Source: Clostridium sp. cel8 (GTDB lineage Bacteria; Bacillota; Clostridia; Clostridiales; Clostridiaceae). Taken from it: 64,000 nucleotides of DNA. Shown here piece after piece: positions 10,364 to 19,515 of the stretch. The translations under genes were made by a program, and so were the position numbers. The notes beneath the pieces are model-generated. The model saw only the letters and a program-made list of their open reading frames with translations, ran no database searches and was not told the DNA's origin. Position 1 is the stretch's first letter; every line of letters starts with the position of its first letter. The DNA is taken from assembly GCF_014050525.1 (NCBI RefSeq), contig NZ_JACGAG010000004.1, positions 176,421 through 240,420 of the forward strand, read 5' to 3'.

Positions 10364-10654
10364 ATGTCAATTGCAAATGTAAGTTTACAAGTATTACCTG
10401 TTGTTAAGGAGGAAGATTTGTACGAAGTTGTAGATAAAGTCATAGAATATATAGATTCCTGTGGAGTCAAATATGAAGTTGGGCCAATGGAAACTACTAT
10501 GGAAGGAGAATTAGACGAACTTTTAAAAATAGTTTCTCATGCACAGAAGATATGTGTTGATAATGGAGCAAAAAGAGTTGCATCTGTAGTGAAAATTGAC
10601 TATAAGCCTACTGGTATCACAATGGATGAAAAGGTGCATAAGTATAGAAATTAA
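10364..10654 (+). CDS. MTH1187/YkoF-like thiamine-binding family protein
   Basis: A 96-residue cytoplasmic protein of the DUF77/MTH1187 family. It has the typical beginning IANVSLQVLPVV and the GPMETTMEGE segment of the ferredoxin-like fold. Homologues bind thiamine-type ligands, but the cellular role is not settled. The start at 10364 is preferred over the in-frame ATG at 10349 because GGAGG (10351-10355) sits eight bases before it. It lies 15 bases after the LytTR regulator, which suggests co-transcription, and it ends at a terminator. Confidence 0.85.
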   Translation: MSIANVSLQVLPVVKEEDLYEVVDKVIEYIDSCGVKYEVGPMETTMEGELDELLKIVSHAQKICVDNGAKRVASVVKIDYKPTGITMDEKVHKYRN

Positions 10655-10670
10655 ATTTAATAACATGAAA

Positions 10671-10713
10671 AAATATCTGCATTTGAGTAAAGTAAAATGC
10701 AGATATTTCTATT
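10671..10713. terminator. Bidirectional terminator between convergent genes
   Basis: A 14-bp perfect stem (10671-10684 with 10695-10708) is flanked by A-rich and T-rich tracts. It serves both the thiamine-binding-family gene and the ABC-F gene. Confidence 0.85.
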
Positions 10714-10714
10714 T

Positions 10715-12634
10715 TTATATATAATTTTCCCACTCTTCATAGAGTCTATCTAGTTTTGATTTTATTTTAAGTAAATCTTTATTTACTTTTTCGCTTTTTT
10801 CAGGATCAGAGTATACTTCTTTCATACAAAGTTTTTTTTCAAGTTCAGAAGATTTGGTTTCAAGGTCTGATATCTTTTCTTCCATGTTTTTAAGTTTTAG
10901 TTCTTTTTCTCTTTTTGCCTTTTGCATTTTTCGTTTCTTTTTCTTTTCATTGGCAATTTGAGTTTTAGTTTTTCCTTTAGTTTGTTTTTTATTTATATCA
11001 TCAAATCTTAAAGGATTTTTCTTTTTTTCTATATAATAATTATAATTGCCTAAATATTCCTTAACACCAGTTTCTTCAAGTTCGTATATTTTATCAACTA
11101 CCTTATTTAGAAAGTATCTATCATGAGATATTAAAAGTACTGTTCCATCATAATTTAAAAGTGCCTTTTCAAGAGCTTCTCGTGACATAATATCGAGATG
11201 ATTTGTAGGTTCATCAAGAAGTAAAAAATTTGATTTAGATAATATTAGTTTTAACAGATTTATACGACATTTTTCGCCACCACTTAAAGAAGAAATTGTT
11301 CTGAAAACATCATCACCTGTAAACAAAAAAGCGGCTAGCGCATTTCTTATTTCTGTAGTTGTAAGATCAGGAAAATCGTCCCACACTTCATCTAGGACCG
11401 TTTTATTTAGATTTAGATTTGACTGTTCCTGATCATAATAACCAATAAATACATTCATTCCAAGAGAGCAAATTCCATCATAATCTTTTAATTCATTCAT
11501 TATAATTCTAAAAAGTGTAGTTTTCCCTCTTCCATTTTTCCCTATTAGGGCTATATTTTCACCTCTTTTTATGTCAAAAGTTACATTTGAAAATAATTTT
11601 TGACCGTTAAAACTTTTACTTAGATTTTCTAAATGAAGCACATCATTTCCACTTTTTACTTGAGGCTTAAAGCTAACATTTTTTAACCTAGGAGGTTTGT
11701 CTGGTGCATTTATTCTTTTGATTTTATCTAACATTTTTTGACGACTTTCTGCAGCTTTTATGCTTTTTTCCCTATTAAAAGATCTATATTTTTCTATTAT
11801 TGCCTCTTGCCTTTTTATTTCAGCTTGTTGAATATTATAAGCTTTAAGTTGTGCTTCATAATCTTTTTCTTTTAATTTAATAAATTTAGTGTAGTTTCCT
11901 TTATACAAGTTTATGTGACCGTTTATAAGTTCCATAGTTATAGAAGTTACGGAATCTAGAAAATATCTGTCATGAGATATAAGTATTACTGTTCCCTTAT
12001 AGTTTTTAAGGTAATCTTCAAGCCATTCTATGGCCTCTAGATCGAGATGATTTGTAGGCTCATCTAGTAGTAGTATATCTGGTTTTGTCAAAAGCAGTTT
12101 ACACAATGCAACCCTTGTCTTTTGCCCTCCGCTTAAAACTTCTATTTTTTTATCAAAATCATCTTCAAAAAAACCAAGTCCTTTGAGTACTCTATTTATT
12201 TCTGCTTTGTAAGTGTATCCACCTCTATTTATGTATAATTCAGAATATGTTGTGTAGTCATTTATAAGTTTATTTTGATAATCTTCATTATTTTTATCAT
12301 AGGGTTTATCCATTAAATTTTCCAATTTAGCTAGTTTGTTTTCTAAATCAGTTAGATCCTTAAAAACTAAGAGCATTTCATCATATATTGTATTTGATGA
12401 TTCCAAGGACAGATGTTGTGCAAGATATCCTAAAGTTTTAGATTTATCTATAAATAGATCTCCACTATCATAATCTAATTTACCTGTGAGTATTTTAAAT
12501 AAGGTTGATTTCCCTGCACCATTTGGACCTATTAGTCCTACTTTTTCTCCTTCGTTTATGTTAAATGTTACATTATTCAATATAGTATCTATTCCGTAAC
12601 TTTTATGAATGTTTTTACAACTTAAAATTATCAT
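10715..12634 (-). CDS. ABC-F family ATPase (duplicated ATP-binding domains)
   Basis: A 639-residue soluble ABC-F protein that acts on ribosomes rather than as a transporter. Two nucleotide-binding domains are visible, with Walker A GPNGAGKST and GKNGRGKTT, signatures LSGGQKTR and LSGGEKCR, and LLLDEPTNHLD Walker B segments in both. A charged linker separates the domains and a Lys/Glu-rich coiled coil forms the C-terminus, as in the Uup/YdiF/YfmR group. There are no membrane segments. It is divergent from rex. Whether it is housekeeping or gives antibiotic resistance cannot be read from sequence; its location in a conserved core region favours housekeeping. Confidence 0.92.
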   Translation of the reverse strand: MIILSCKNIHKSYGIDTILNNVTFNINEGEKVGLIGPNGAGKSTLFKILTGKLDYDSGDLFIDKSKTLGYLAQHLSLESSNTIYDEMLLVFKDLTDLENKLAKLENLMDKPYDKNNEDYQNKLINDYTTYSELYINRGGYTYKAEINRVLKGLGFFEDDFDKKIEVLSGGQKTRVALCKLLLTKPDILLLDEPTNHLDLEAIEWLEDYLKNYKGTVILISHDRYFLDSVTSITMELINGHINLYKGNYTKFIKLKEKDYEAQLKAYNIQQAEIKRQEAIIEKYRSFNREKSIKAAESRQKMLDKIKRINAPDKPPRLKNVSFKPQVKSGNDVLHLENLSKSFNGQKLFSNVTFDIKRGENIALIGKNGRGKTTLFRIIMNELKDYDGICSLGMNVFIGYYDQEQSNLNLNKTVLDEVWDDFPDLTTTEIRNALAAFLFTGDDVFRTISSLSGGEKCRINLLKLILSKSNFLLLDEPTNHLDIMSREALEKALLNYDGTVLLISHDRYFLNKVVDKIYELEETGVKEYLGNYNYYIEKKKNPLRFDDINKKQTKGKTKTQIANEKKKKRKMQKAKREKELKLKNMEEKISDLETKSSELEKKLCMKEVYSDPEKSEKVNKDLLKIKSKLDRLYEEWENYI

Positions 12635-12898
12635 AGTAAAGCACCATCCTTAACCTCTATATTTTACTATTTATATTGAGAGTTTTGTAGTGTTTTTTAA
12701 TAAATTCTTATATCTACAGTAATAATTATTATAAAAATAGATAAAACTTGTAAAATTAGTGTAGTAGACTATTGACATTATATACCCATAAATAATACTA
12801 TTAAATAGAAAGATATATTAAAATGATATAATTTTTTTATATATTAATGTATTACATAACAATTAATAGTGATTTAATATAAGAATAAGGGGTGCTTT

Positions 12899-13534
12899 AT
12901 GGATAAGAAAAAAAATATATCGATGGCAGTTATAAAAAGACTTCCTAAATATCATAGATACTTGGGTGATCTTATGAGAAATGACATCGACAGAATATCT
13001 TCAAAGGAATTAAGTGAAACTATAGGATTTACAGCTTCTCAAATAAGACAAGATTTGAATTGTTTTGGAGATTTTGGACAGCAGGGATACGGATACAATG
13101 TAAATGAATTGTATAATCAGATAAGAAATATACTCGGCCTTAGCAAAAAGTATAAGACCGTAATAATAGGTGCTGGTAATATAGGTCAAGCAGTAGCAAA
13201 TTATACTAGTTTTAGAAAATTAGGATTTGAATTGCAATGTATTTTTGATATAAACCCTAAACTAATAGGTATTAAAATTAGAGATATAGAAATAAAAGAT
13301 ATTGATTATTTAAATGGATATCTTCAACAAAATCACATAGATATAGGTATAATATGTGTACCAAGCAATAATGCACAAAAGGTATGTGATGTTTTAGTGG
13401 GAAATGGAGTAAAAGGTATATGGAATTTTGCACCTGTTGACTTAATAGTCCCAGAAAATGTAAAAGTTGAAAATGTTCATCTAAGTGATAGTCTGTTGAC
13501 ACTTACCTGCCTATTAAATGATAATAATAGATAA
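12899..13534 (+). CDS. rex: Redox-sensing transcriptional repressor Rex
   Basis: A 211-residue Rex protein that senses the NADH/NAD+ ratio and represses fermentation genes. The N-terminal winged-helix domain (residues about 1-80, SSKELSETIGFTASQIRQDL recognition region) precedes a Rossmann domain with GAGNIGQA. The C-terminal helix that swaps in the dimer is present. The start ATG follows AAGGGG. It sits directly upstream of crt-bcd-etfBA-hbd, the usual clostridial arrangement, and a Rex-like operator lies in front of crt. An AT-only hairpin separates it from crt, so rex is probably its own transcription unit. Confidence 0.96.
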   Translation: MDKKKNISMAVIKRLPKYHRYLGDLMRNDIDRISSKELSETIGFTASQIRQDLNCFGDFGQQGYGYNVNELYNQIRNILGLSKKYKTVIIGAGNIGQAVANYTSFRKLGFELQCIFDINPKLIGIKIRDIEIKDIDYLNGYLQQNHIDIGIICVPSNNAQKVCDVLVGNGVKGIWNFAPVDLIVPENVKVENVHLSDSLLTLTCLLNDNNR

Positions 13535-13565
13535 ATTAAAAATATTAATTTAATTTATTATTTTT
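13531..13565 (+). terminator. Probable AT-rich terminator after rex
   Basis: A 10-bp stem (13531-13540 with 13549-13558) composed only of A and T is followed by TATTTTT. The crt promoter starts immediately after it. Confidence 0.5.
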
Positions 13566-13566
13566 G

Positions 13567-13595
13567 TTGAAATGTACTCTTATGTAGTATATAAT
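13567..13595 (+). promoter_or_regulatory. Promoter of the crt-bcd-etfBA-hbd operon
   Basis: TTGAAA at 13567-13572 and a perfect TATAAT at 13590-13595 are separated by 17 bases. Transcription would start near 13602, leaving a leader of about 100 bases that holds the Rex-like sites. Confidence 0.7.
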
Positions 13596-13636
13596 AATAT
13601 CTGAAGTTATTACTTCGCTTGTTATTATAATTAAAC

Positions 13637-13654
13637 TTGTTATATTATTAACAA
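13637..13654 (+). promoter_or_regulatory. Rex operator candidate upstream of crt
   Basis: TTGTTATATTATTAACAA matches the clostridial Rex consensus TTGTTAA-N4-TTAACAA with one mismatch. Further TTGTTA half-sites occur at 13619 and 13659, the latter facing a TAACAA at 13672. The site is downstream of the predicted start point, so repression would be by roadblock or by blocking a second promoter. Confidence 0.75.
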
Positions 13655-13702
13655 TAATTTGTTAAAAAATATAACAAGTATAGGTTGTCAGGGAGGTTAA
13701 GT

Positions 13703-14482
13703 ATGGATTTAAAAAATGTTATATTTGAAAAAGAAGGGAAAATAGCCCTAATCACAATTAATAGGCCTAAAGCCTTAAATGCACTTAACACGGAAACTTT
13801 GACTGAAATCGATTGTGTAATCGATAAAATTGCTACTGATGAAGATATATTTGCAGTAATACTTACAGGTTCAGGAAAAGCTTTTGTCGCTGGAGCAGAT
13901 ATATCTGAAATGAAAGATCTAAATGCTGATCAAGGAAGGAAATTTGGAATTTTAGGTAATAAGGTATTTAGAAAACTTGAAAATTTAGAGAAACCTGTAA
14001 TTGCAGCTGTAAATGGCTTTGCATTAGGTGGAGGCTGTGAAATATCTATGGCTTGTGATATAAGAATAGCTTCATCAAAGGCTAAGTTTGGACAACCAGA
14101 ATCTGGTCTTGGAATTACTCCAGGATTTGGTGGAACTCAAAGACTTACTAGATTAGTTGGACTTGGAATGGCAAAAGAACTTATATATACTGCAAAAATT
14201 ATAAAAGCAGATGAAGCTCTTAGAATAGGATTGGTAAATAAAGTAGTAGAGCCAGAAAAACTTATGGATGAAGCAAAAGCAATGGCTAATCAGATAATTG
14301 CCAATGCTCCAATAGCCGTTAGATTGTGTAAGGCAGCTATAAATAGAGGAATACAGACAGATATAGATACTGGTATTGCATATGAATCAGAAGTATTTGG
14401 ACAGTGTTTTGCTACAGAAGATCAAAAAGAAGGAATGAGCGCATTTCTTGAAAAAAGGGAGAAATCCTTTAAAAATAAATAA
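13703..14482 (+). CDS. crt: Crotonase (3-hydroxybutyryl-CoA dehydratase)
   Basis: A 259-residue crotonase that dehydrates 3-hydroxybutyryl-CoA to crotonyl-CoA in the butyrate pathway. The oxyanion-hole segments (AFVAGADI and GGGCEI) and both catalytic glutamate regions (GGGCEISMACD and GQPESGLGITPG) are present. I chose ATG 13703 because GGGAGG at 13691-13696 is correctly spaced; an upstream in-frame codon at 13685 lacks a site. It is the first gene of a tight operon (bcd follows after 36 bases) behind a strong promoter with a Rex-like operator. Confidence 0.96.
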   Translation: MDLKNVIFEKEGKIALITINRPKALNALNTETLTEIDCVIDKIATDEDIFAVILTGSGKAFVAGADISEMKDLNADQGRKFGILGNKVFRKLENLEKPVIAAVNGFALGGGCEISMACDIRIASSKAKFGQPESGLGITPGFGGTQRLTRLVGLGMAKELIYTAKIIKADEALRIGLVNKVVEPEKLMDEAKAMANQIIANAPIAVRLCKAAINRGIQTDIDTGIAYESEVFGQCFATEDQKEGMSAFLEKREKSFKNK

Positions 14483-14518
14483 AGTAACAATGAAAAACTA
14501 TTTTAGGAGGTAAAATAA

Positions 14519-15658
14519 ATGGATTTTACATTAACAAGAGAACAAGAATTTGTAAAACAGATGGTAAGAGAATTTACAGAAAATGAAGTTAAGCCTCTAG
14601 CTGCTGAGATAGATGAAACAGAAAGATTTCCAAAAGAAACAGTAGAGAAAATGGCTAAATACGGTATGATGGGAATACCTTTCCCTAAAAAATATGGTGG
14701 AGCAGGTGGAGATACTTTATCTTATATATTAGCTGTAGAAGAATTGGCTAAGGCTTGTGCTACTACATCAGTTATACTTTCAGCTCATACCTCACTTTGT
14801 GCATCACTTATTGAACAATTTGGTACAGAAGAGCAGAAACAAAAATATTTAGTACCACTTGCAAAAGGTGAAAAACTAGGAGCTTTTGGTTTGACTGAAC
14901 CTAATGCAGGTACTGATGCTTCAGGACAGCAGAGCCAAGCTGTACTTGAAGGAGATCATTATGTACTTAATGGACAGAAGATTTTCATAACAAATGGAGG
15001 AGTAGCAGACATATTTGTAGTATTTGCTATGACAGATAGAAGCAAGGGAACACACGGAATATCTGCATTTATACTTGAAAAGGGAATGCCAGGATTTTCA
15101 ATAGGAAAAGTTGAAAATAAAATGGGAATAAGAGCTTCATCAACTACAGAACTTATATTTGAAGATTGTATAGTTCCAAAGGAAAATTTAGTAGGAAGAG
15201 AAGGAAAAGGCTTTGGAATAGCAATGAAGACTCTTGATGGAGGAAGAATTGGAATAGCAGCTCAGGCACTTGGTATAGCAGAAGGTGCTTTGAATGAAGC
15301 TATTGAATATATGAAAGAAAGAAAACAGTTTGGAAGATCTCTTAATAAATTCCAAGGACTTGCGTGGGCAGTTGCTGATTTAGATACTAAAATAGAAGCA
15401 GCAAGATTCCTTGTATATAAAGCAGCTTTAAAGAAAGATGCACATCTACCTTATACAGTTGATGCTGCAAGAGCTAAGTTAATGGCTGCAGAGGTTGCTA
15501 TGGAAACTACAACTAAGGTAGTACAGCTATTTGGAGGATATGGATATACAAAGGATTATCCAGTAGAGAGAATGATGAGAGATGCTAAGATAACTGAAAT
15601 ATATGAAGGAACTTCACAAGTACAAAAGATGGTTATTTCAGGAAATTTATTTAGATAG
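14519..15658 (+). CDS. bcd: Butyryl-CoA dehydrogenase
   Basis: A 379-residue acyl-CoA dehydrogenase that, in complex with EtfAB, reduces crotonyl-CoA to butyryl-CoA with NADH while reducing ferredoxin by electron bifurcation. The full-length ACAD fold is present, with the FAD-binding segments FGLTEPNAGTDA and ITNGG and the catalytic Glu in IYEGTSQ near the C-terminus. AGGAGG precedes the ATG. It lies between crt and etfB with short spacers, as is standard in clostridia. Confidence 0.96.
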   Translation: MDFTLTREQEFVKQMVREFTENEVKPLAAEIDETERFPKETVEKMAKYGMMGIPFPKKYGGAGGDTLSYILAVEELAKACATTSVILSAHTSLCASLIEQFGTEEQKQKYLVPLAKGEKLGAFGLTEPNAGTDASGQQSQAVLEGDHYVLNGQKIFITNGGVADIFVVFAMTDRSKGTHGISAFILEKGMPGFSIGKVENKMGIRASSTTELIFEDCIVPKENLVGREGKGFGIAMKTLDGGRIGIAAQALGIAEGALNEAIEYMKERKQFGRSLNKFQGLAWAVADLDTKIEAARFLVYKAALKKDAHLPYTVDAARAKLMAAEVAMETTTKVVQLFGGYGYTKDYPVERMMRDAKITEIYEGTSQVQKMVISGNLFR

Positions 15659-15670
15659 GAGGAGCACATA

Positions 15671-16450
15671 ATGAATATTGTTGTTTGTTTAAAACAAGTA
15701 CCAGATACAAATGAAGTTAAAATAAATCCGGAAACAGGAACATTAATAAGACAAGGAGTTCCATCAATAATAAATCCAGATGATAAAAATGCACTTGAGG
15801 AATCAATTTCTATTAGAGAAAAAGTTGGTGGTAAGGTTACAGTAATAAGTATGGGACCTCCACAGGCAGAAGTAGCACTTAGAGAAGCATTAGCTATGGG
15901 TGCTGATGAGGCAATACTTATATCAGATAGAGCTTTTGCTGGAGCAGATACTTGTGCTACTGCATATGCTCTTGCAGGAGCACTTAAAAAATTAGACTAT
16001 GATATAATTTTTGCAGGAAGACAGGCAATAGATGGAGATACTGCACAAGTTGGACCGGAAATAGCAGAGTTTTTAGGAATACCTCAAGTAACTTATGTAG
16101 AAGAAGTTGATGTTGATGGAAATACATTGACAGTTAAGAAAGCATGGGAAGATGGATATGAAACAGTAAAGGTCAATACGCCTGTATTGCTGACTGCTAT
16201 AAAAGAGTTAAATGAACCAAGATATATGCATATGAGCAATATATTTGAAATCTTCAATAAAGAAGTAAAGATATGGAGTGCTGATGATTTAGAAGTTGAT
16301 AAAGCAAGACTTGGACTTAAAGGATCACCAACAAAAGTTAAGAGATCAACTACAAAGGAATCTAGAGGAGCAGGAGAAATAGTAAATAAACCAGTAAAAG
16401 AAGCAGTAGCATATGCAATTTCAAAAATGAAAGAAAAACATGTTATTTAA
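15671..16450 (+). CDS. etfB: Electron transfer flavoprotein beta subunit
   Basis: A 259-residue EtfB that binds the bifurcating FAD and NADH in the Bcd-EtfAB complex. The start MNIVVCLKQVPDT and the internal signature GRQAIDGDTAQVGPE are typical of clostridial bifurcating EtfB. TAGGAGG precedes the ATG and it starts 12 bases after bcd. The adjacency to bcd and etfA supports the bifurcating assignment rather than a generic ETF. Confidence 0.96.
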   Translation: MNIVVCLKQVPDTNEVKINPETGTLIRQGVPSIINPDDKNALEESISIREKVGGKVTVISMGPPQAEVALREALAMGADEAILISDRAFAGADTCATAYALAGALKKLDYDIIFAGRQAIDGDTAQVGPEIAEFLGIPQVTYVEEVDVDGNTLTVKKAWEDGYETVKVNTPVLLTAIKELNEPRYMHMSNIFEIFNKEVKIWSADDLEVDKARLGLKGSPTKVKRSTTKESRGAGEIVNKPVKEAVAYAISKMKEKHVI

Positions 16451-16468
16451 ATTTAGGAGGGATTTAGA

Positions 16469-17470
16469 ATGAATATAGCAGATTACAAAGGCGTATGGGT
16501 ATTTGCTGAACAAAGAGATGGGGAGCTTCAAAAAGTAGCCCTTGAATTGCTAGGAAAAGGAAGAGAATTAGCAGATAAATTAAATACTGAGCTTACAGCT
16601 GTATTGCTTGGTAGTGATATAGATGATATTGCAAAAGAGCTATCAGAATATGGAGCAGACAAAGTAATATATGTTGATAGTCCTCTTTTGAAACATTATA
16701 CTACAGATGGATATACTAAAGTGTTAGCTGAACTTGCAAGTGAAAGAAAACCTGAAGTAGTTTTACTGGGTGCTACATTTATAGGAAGAGATTTAGGACC
16801 AAGACTTGCAGCAAGACTTGTTACAGGACTTACAGCAGATTGTACAGGCCTTGATGTAGATAAAGATACAAGAAATTTAATGATGACAAGACCTGCTTTT
16901 GGTGGAAACTTAATGGCAACTATAGTATGTGGAGACCACAGACCACAAATGTCAACAGTAAGAGCTGGAGTTTTTGAGAAGCCTGAAAAAGGTAAAGTAA
17001 AAGAAGGAACAATAGAGAAGATAGAATCAAATATTCAAAAATCAGATATAAAAGTTGATGTACAAGATGTAGTAAAACTTGCTAAAACTGCAGTAGATAT
17101 TGGAGAAGCAAAAGTAATTGTTTCTGGTGGAAGAGGTCTTGGAAGCAAGGAAGGATTTAAAGTACTTAAAGAGTTAGCTGACGTGCTTGATGGAACTGTA
17201 GGTGGTTCCCGTGCAGCAGTTGACAATGGCTGGATAGATAAGGCATATCAGGTTGGACAAACTGGTAAAACAGTAAGACCAGCACTTTATATAGCATGTG
17301 GAATATCTGGAGCAATACAACACTTAGCAGGTATGCAGGATAGTGGATATATAGTAGCTATAAATAAAGATGAAGATGCTCCAATAATGAAAGTAGCAGA
17401 TCTTGCTATAGTAGGAGATTACACTAAAGTTGTGCCTGAACTTATAGCTCAAATTAAAGCTTTGAATTAG
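16469..17470 (+). CDS. etfA: Electron transfer flavoprotein alpha subunit
   Basis: A 333-residue EtfA that carries the electron-transferring FAD. The C-terminal FAD domain shows SGGRGLGS, GGSRAAVDNGW and CGISGAIQH motifs in order, and the N-terminal Rossmann-like domain is complete. TAGGAGGG precedes the ATG and the gene starts 18 bases after etfB. A 107-base gap separates it from hbd. Confidence 0.96.
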   Translation: MNIADYKGVWVFAEQRDGELQKVALELLGKGRELADKLNTELTAVLLGSDIDDIAKELSEYGADKVIYVDSPLLKHYTTDGYTKVLAELASERKPEVVLLGATFIGRDLGPRLAARLVTGLTADCTGLDVDKDTRNLMMTRPAFGGNLMATIVCGDHRPQMSTVRAGVFEKPEKGKVKEGTIEKIESNIQKSDIKVDVQDVVKLAKTAVDIGEAKVIVSGGRGLGSKEGFKVLKELADVLDGTVGGSRAAVDNGWIDKAYQVGQTGKTVRPALYIACGISGAIQHLAGMQDSGYIVAINKDEDAPIMKVADLAIVGDYTKVVPELIAQIKALN

Positions 17471-17577
17471 TATTAAATATTATTTAATTAGCTATATTGT
17501 TTATGTATAATATGCATAAATATATATAAATTTACATTTTCGAATTAATATATAATATTATAGGGAGGGAATTAGAT

Positions 17578-18426
17578 ATGAAAAAGGTATGCGTCCTTGG
17601 AGCAGGTACCATGGGATCTGGAATAGCTCAAGCTTTTGCAGCCAAAGGTTGTCAGGTAGTAATAAGAGATATAAAAGATGAATTTGTTGACAGAGGAATT
17701 TCAGGAATAAAAAAGGGTTTTGAAAAAAGAATAGCAAAGGGAAAAATTTCACAAGAAGATGCAGACGCTATACTAGCTAGAATAAAAGGAACAGTTGACC
17801 TTAAAGAGGCAGCTGATTGCGATCTAGTAGTAGAAGCAGCAGTTGAGAATATGAAGATTAAGAAAGAAATATTTGCAGATTTAGATAAGATATGCAAACC
17901 AGATACAATTCTTGCATCTAATACTTCTTCACTATCAATAACTGAAATAGCAACTGCTACAAATAGACCTGATAAAGTTATAGGAATGCACTTTTTTAAT
18001 CCAGCACCTGTTATGAAATTAGTTGAATTAATAAGAGGCATGGCTACTTCTCAAGAAACTTTTGATGCAGTAAAGGAAATTGCAATTTCAATAGGAAAAG
18101 ATCCTGTAGAAGTTGCAGAAGCTCCTGGATTTGTTGTAAATAGGATATTAATACCAATGATAAATGAAGCAGTAGGAATTTATGCAGAAGGAATAGCTTC
18201 AGCAGAAGATATAGATAAGGCTATGAAACTTGGTGCTAATCATCCAATGGGCCCACTTGCTTTAGGAGATCTTATTGGATTAGATGTATGTCTTGCAATT
18301 ATGGATGTATTATATAAAGAAACAGGAGATTCAAAATACAGGGCACATCCACTGCTTAGAAAGTATGTAAGAGCAGGTTGGCTTGGAAGAAAGACTAAAA
18401 AAGGATTCTTTGATTATTCAAAATAA
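17578..18426 (+). CDS. hbd: 3-hydroxybutyryl-CoA dehydrogenase
   Basis: A 282-residue dehydrogenase that reduces acetoacetyl-CoA to 3-hydroxybutyryl-CoA. The NAD(P)-binding GAGTMGSG at residues 6-13, the catalytic His in GMHFFNPAP and the C-terminal helical domain with NHPMGPL are visible. AGGGAGG precedes the ATG. The 107-base gap after etfA holds a possible extra promoter (TTAATT, 16 bases, TATAAT at 17506-17511), so hbd may be both co-transcribed and independently expressed. A terminator follows. Thiolase, often next to hbd, is absent here. Confidence 0.96.
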   Translation: MKKVCVLGAGTMGSGIAQAFAAKGCQVVIRDIKDEFVDRGISGIKKGFEKRIAKGKISQEDADAILARIKGTVDLKEAADCDLVVEAAVENMKIKKEIFADLDKICKPDTILASNTSSLSITEIATATNRPDKVIGMHFFNPAPVMKLVELIRGMATSQETFDAVKEIAISIGKDPVEVAEAPGFVVNRILIPMINEAVGIYAEGIASAEDIDKAMKLGANHPMGPLALGDLIGLDVCLAIMDVLYKETGDSKYRAHPLLRKYVRAGWLGRKTKKGFFDYSK

Positions 18427-18436
18427 TAATATAAAA

Positions 18437-18480
18437 AAAGAACTTTGGAATGATTTAATAGTTATTCCAAAGTTCTTTTT
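18437..18480 (+). terminator. Terminator of the crt-hbd operon
   Basis: A stem of about 16 bp around AGAACTTTGGAAT and its complement ends in TTCTTTTT, directly after hbd. Confidence 0.85.
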
Positions 18481-18624
18481 AGTTTACAAAAATACATATT
18501 CTCGAAAAAGTGCAAAAAATTTAACAATATGATATAATTATAAAGTATTATGTGTATTAAAATATGATTTTTATAAAATGAAAATTTACAAATTTTTATA
18601 CGTCTTATAAATGGGGTGAATATA

Positions 18625-19515
18625 ATGTATAAAATTGTAGAAAAAAAGGCTCTCGCACCAAATATATTCTCAATGGATATAGAAGCACCAATGGTGGCAA
18701 AATCATGTCTACCTGGACAGTTTGTCATAGTTAGAATTGATGAAAAAGGGGAGAGAATACCTCTTACAATTTGCGATTATGATGCTGATAAGGGAACAGT
18801 AAAAATAGTTTTTCAGACATTAGGAAAATCAACTAAAGAAATGGCTCAATATGAAGTGGGAGAATATTTTGAAGATTTTGTTGGCCCTTTAGGACAGCCT
18901 TCTGATTTGACTAAAGAAACTGAAGAAGAACTCAAAAATAAGAACATTATATTTGTAGCTGGTGGAGTGGGAACAGCTCCAGTTTATCCACAGGTAAAAT
19001 GGTTAAATGCTCATGGAGTAAAGGCAGATGTTATTGTAGGATGTAAATCTAAAGATTATTTATTATTTGAAGATGAATTAAAGTCTGTTGCTGGCAATTT
19101 ATATATAGCCACTGATGACGGAAGTTATGGATATAAAGGTTTTGTTACAGATAAACTTAAAGATCTTGTTGAAAGAGAAGGAAAAAAATATGATCATGCT
19201 GTTGTAATAGGACCTATGATAATGATGAAGTTTATGTCTAAACTTACAAAAGAATATGGAATAAAGACTACAGTCAGCCTAAATCCTATAATGGTTGATG
19301 GAACTGGAATGTGCGGTGCATGCAGAGTTACAGTAGGTGGAGAAGTAAAATTTGCCTGCGTAGATGGTCCTGAATTTGATGGACATTTAGTAAATTTCGA
19401 TGAAGCTATAAGAAGACAGACTATGTATAAGACTGAAGAGGGGAGAGAAATTTTAAAAGCAGAAGAAGGAGATACTTTTCATAGAAAAGGCTGTGAATGT
19501 GGAGGGGATGAGTAA
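18625..19515 (+). CDS. nfnA: NADH-dependent ferredoxin:NADP+ oxidoreductase subunit A
   Basis: A 296-residue NfnA, the small subunit of the electron-bifurcating transhydrogenase linking NADH, NADPH and ferredoxin. It has an N-terminal FAD domain (RIPLTICDYD), an NAD-binding domain (VAGGVGTAPVYPQ) and a C-terminal Cys cluster (DGTGMCGACR ... FACVDGPEFDG) binding a [2Fe-2S] centre. ATG 18625 fits GGGGTGA better than GTG 18616. The stop and the next start overlap (TAATG), so translation with nfnB is coupled. The paralogous PyrK/HydG-type flavoproteins are excluded by the partner gene. Confidence 0.93.
   Translation: MYKIVEKKALAPNIFSMDIEAPMVAKSCLPGQFVIVRIDEKGERIPLTICDYDADKGTVKIVFQTLGKSTKEMAQYEVGEYFEDFVGPLGQPSDLTKETEEELKNKNIIFVAGGVGTAPVYPQVKWLNAHGVKADVIVGCKSKDYLLFEDELKSVAGNLYIATDDGSYGYKGFVTDKLKDLVEREGKKYDHAVVIGPMIMMKFMSKLTKEYGIKTTVSLNPIMVDGTGMCGACRVTVGGEVKFACVDGPEFDGHLVNFDEAIRRQTMYKTEEGREILKAEEGDTFHRKGCECGGDE

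Noticed and set aside
18525..18535. TTAACAA half-site upstream of nfnA as a Rex operator
   Set aside because: Only one half of the palindrome is present.
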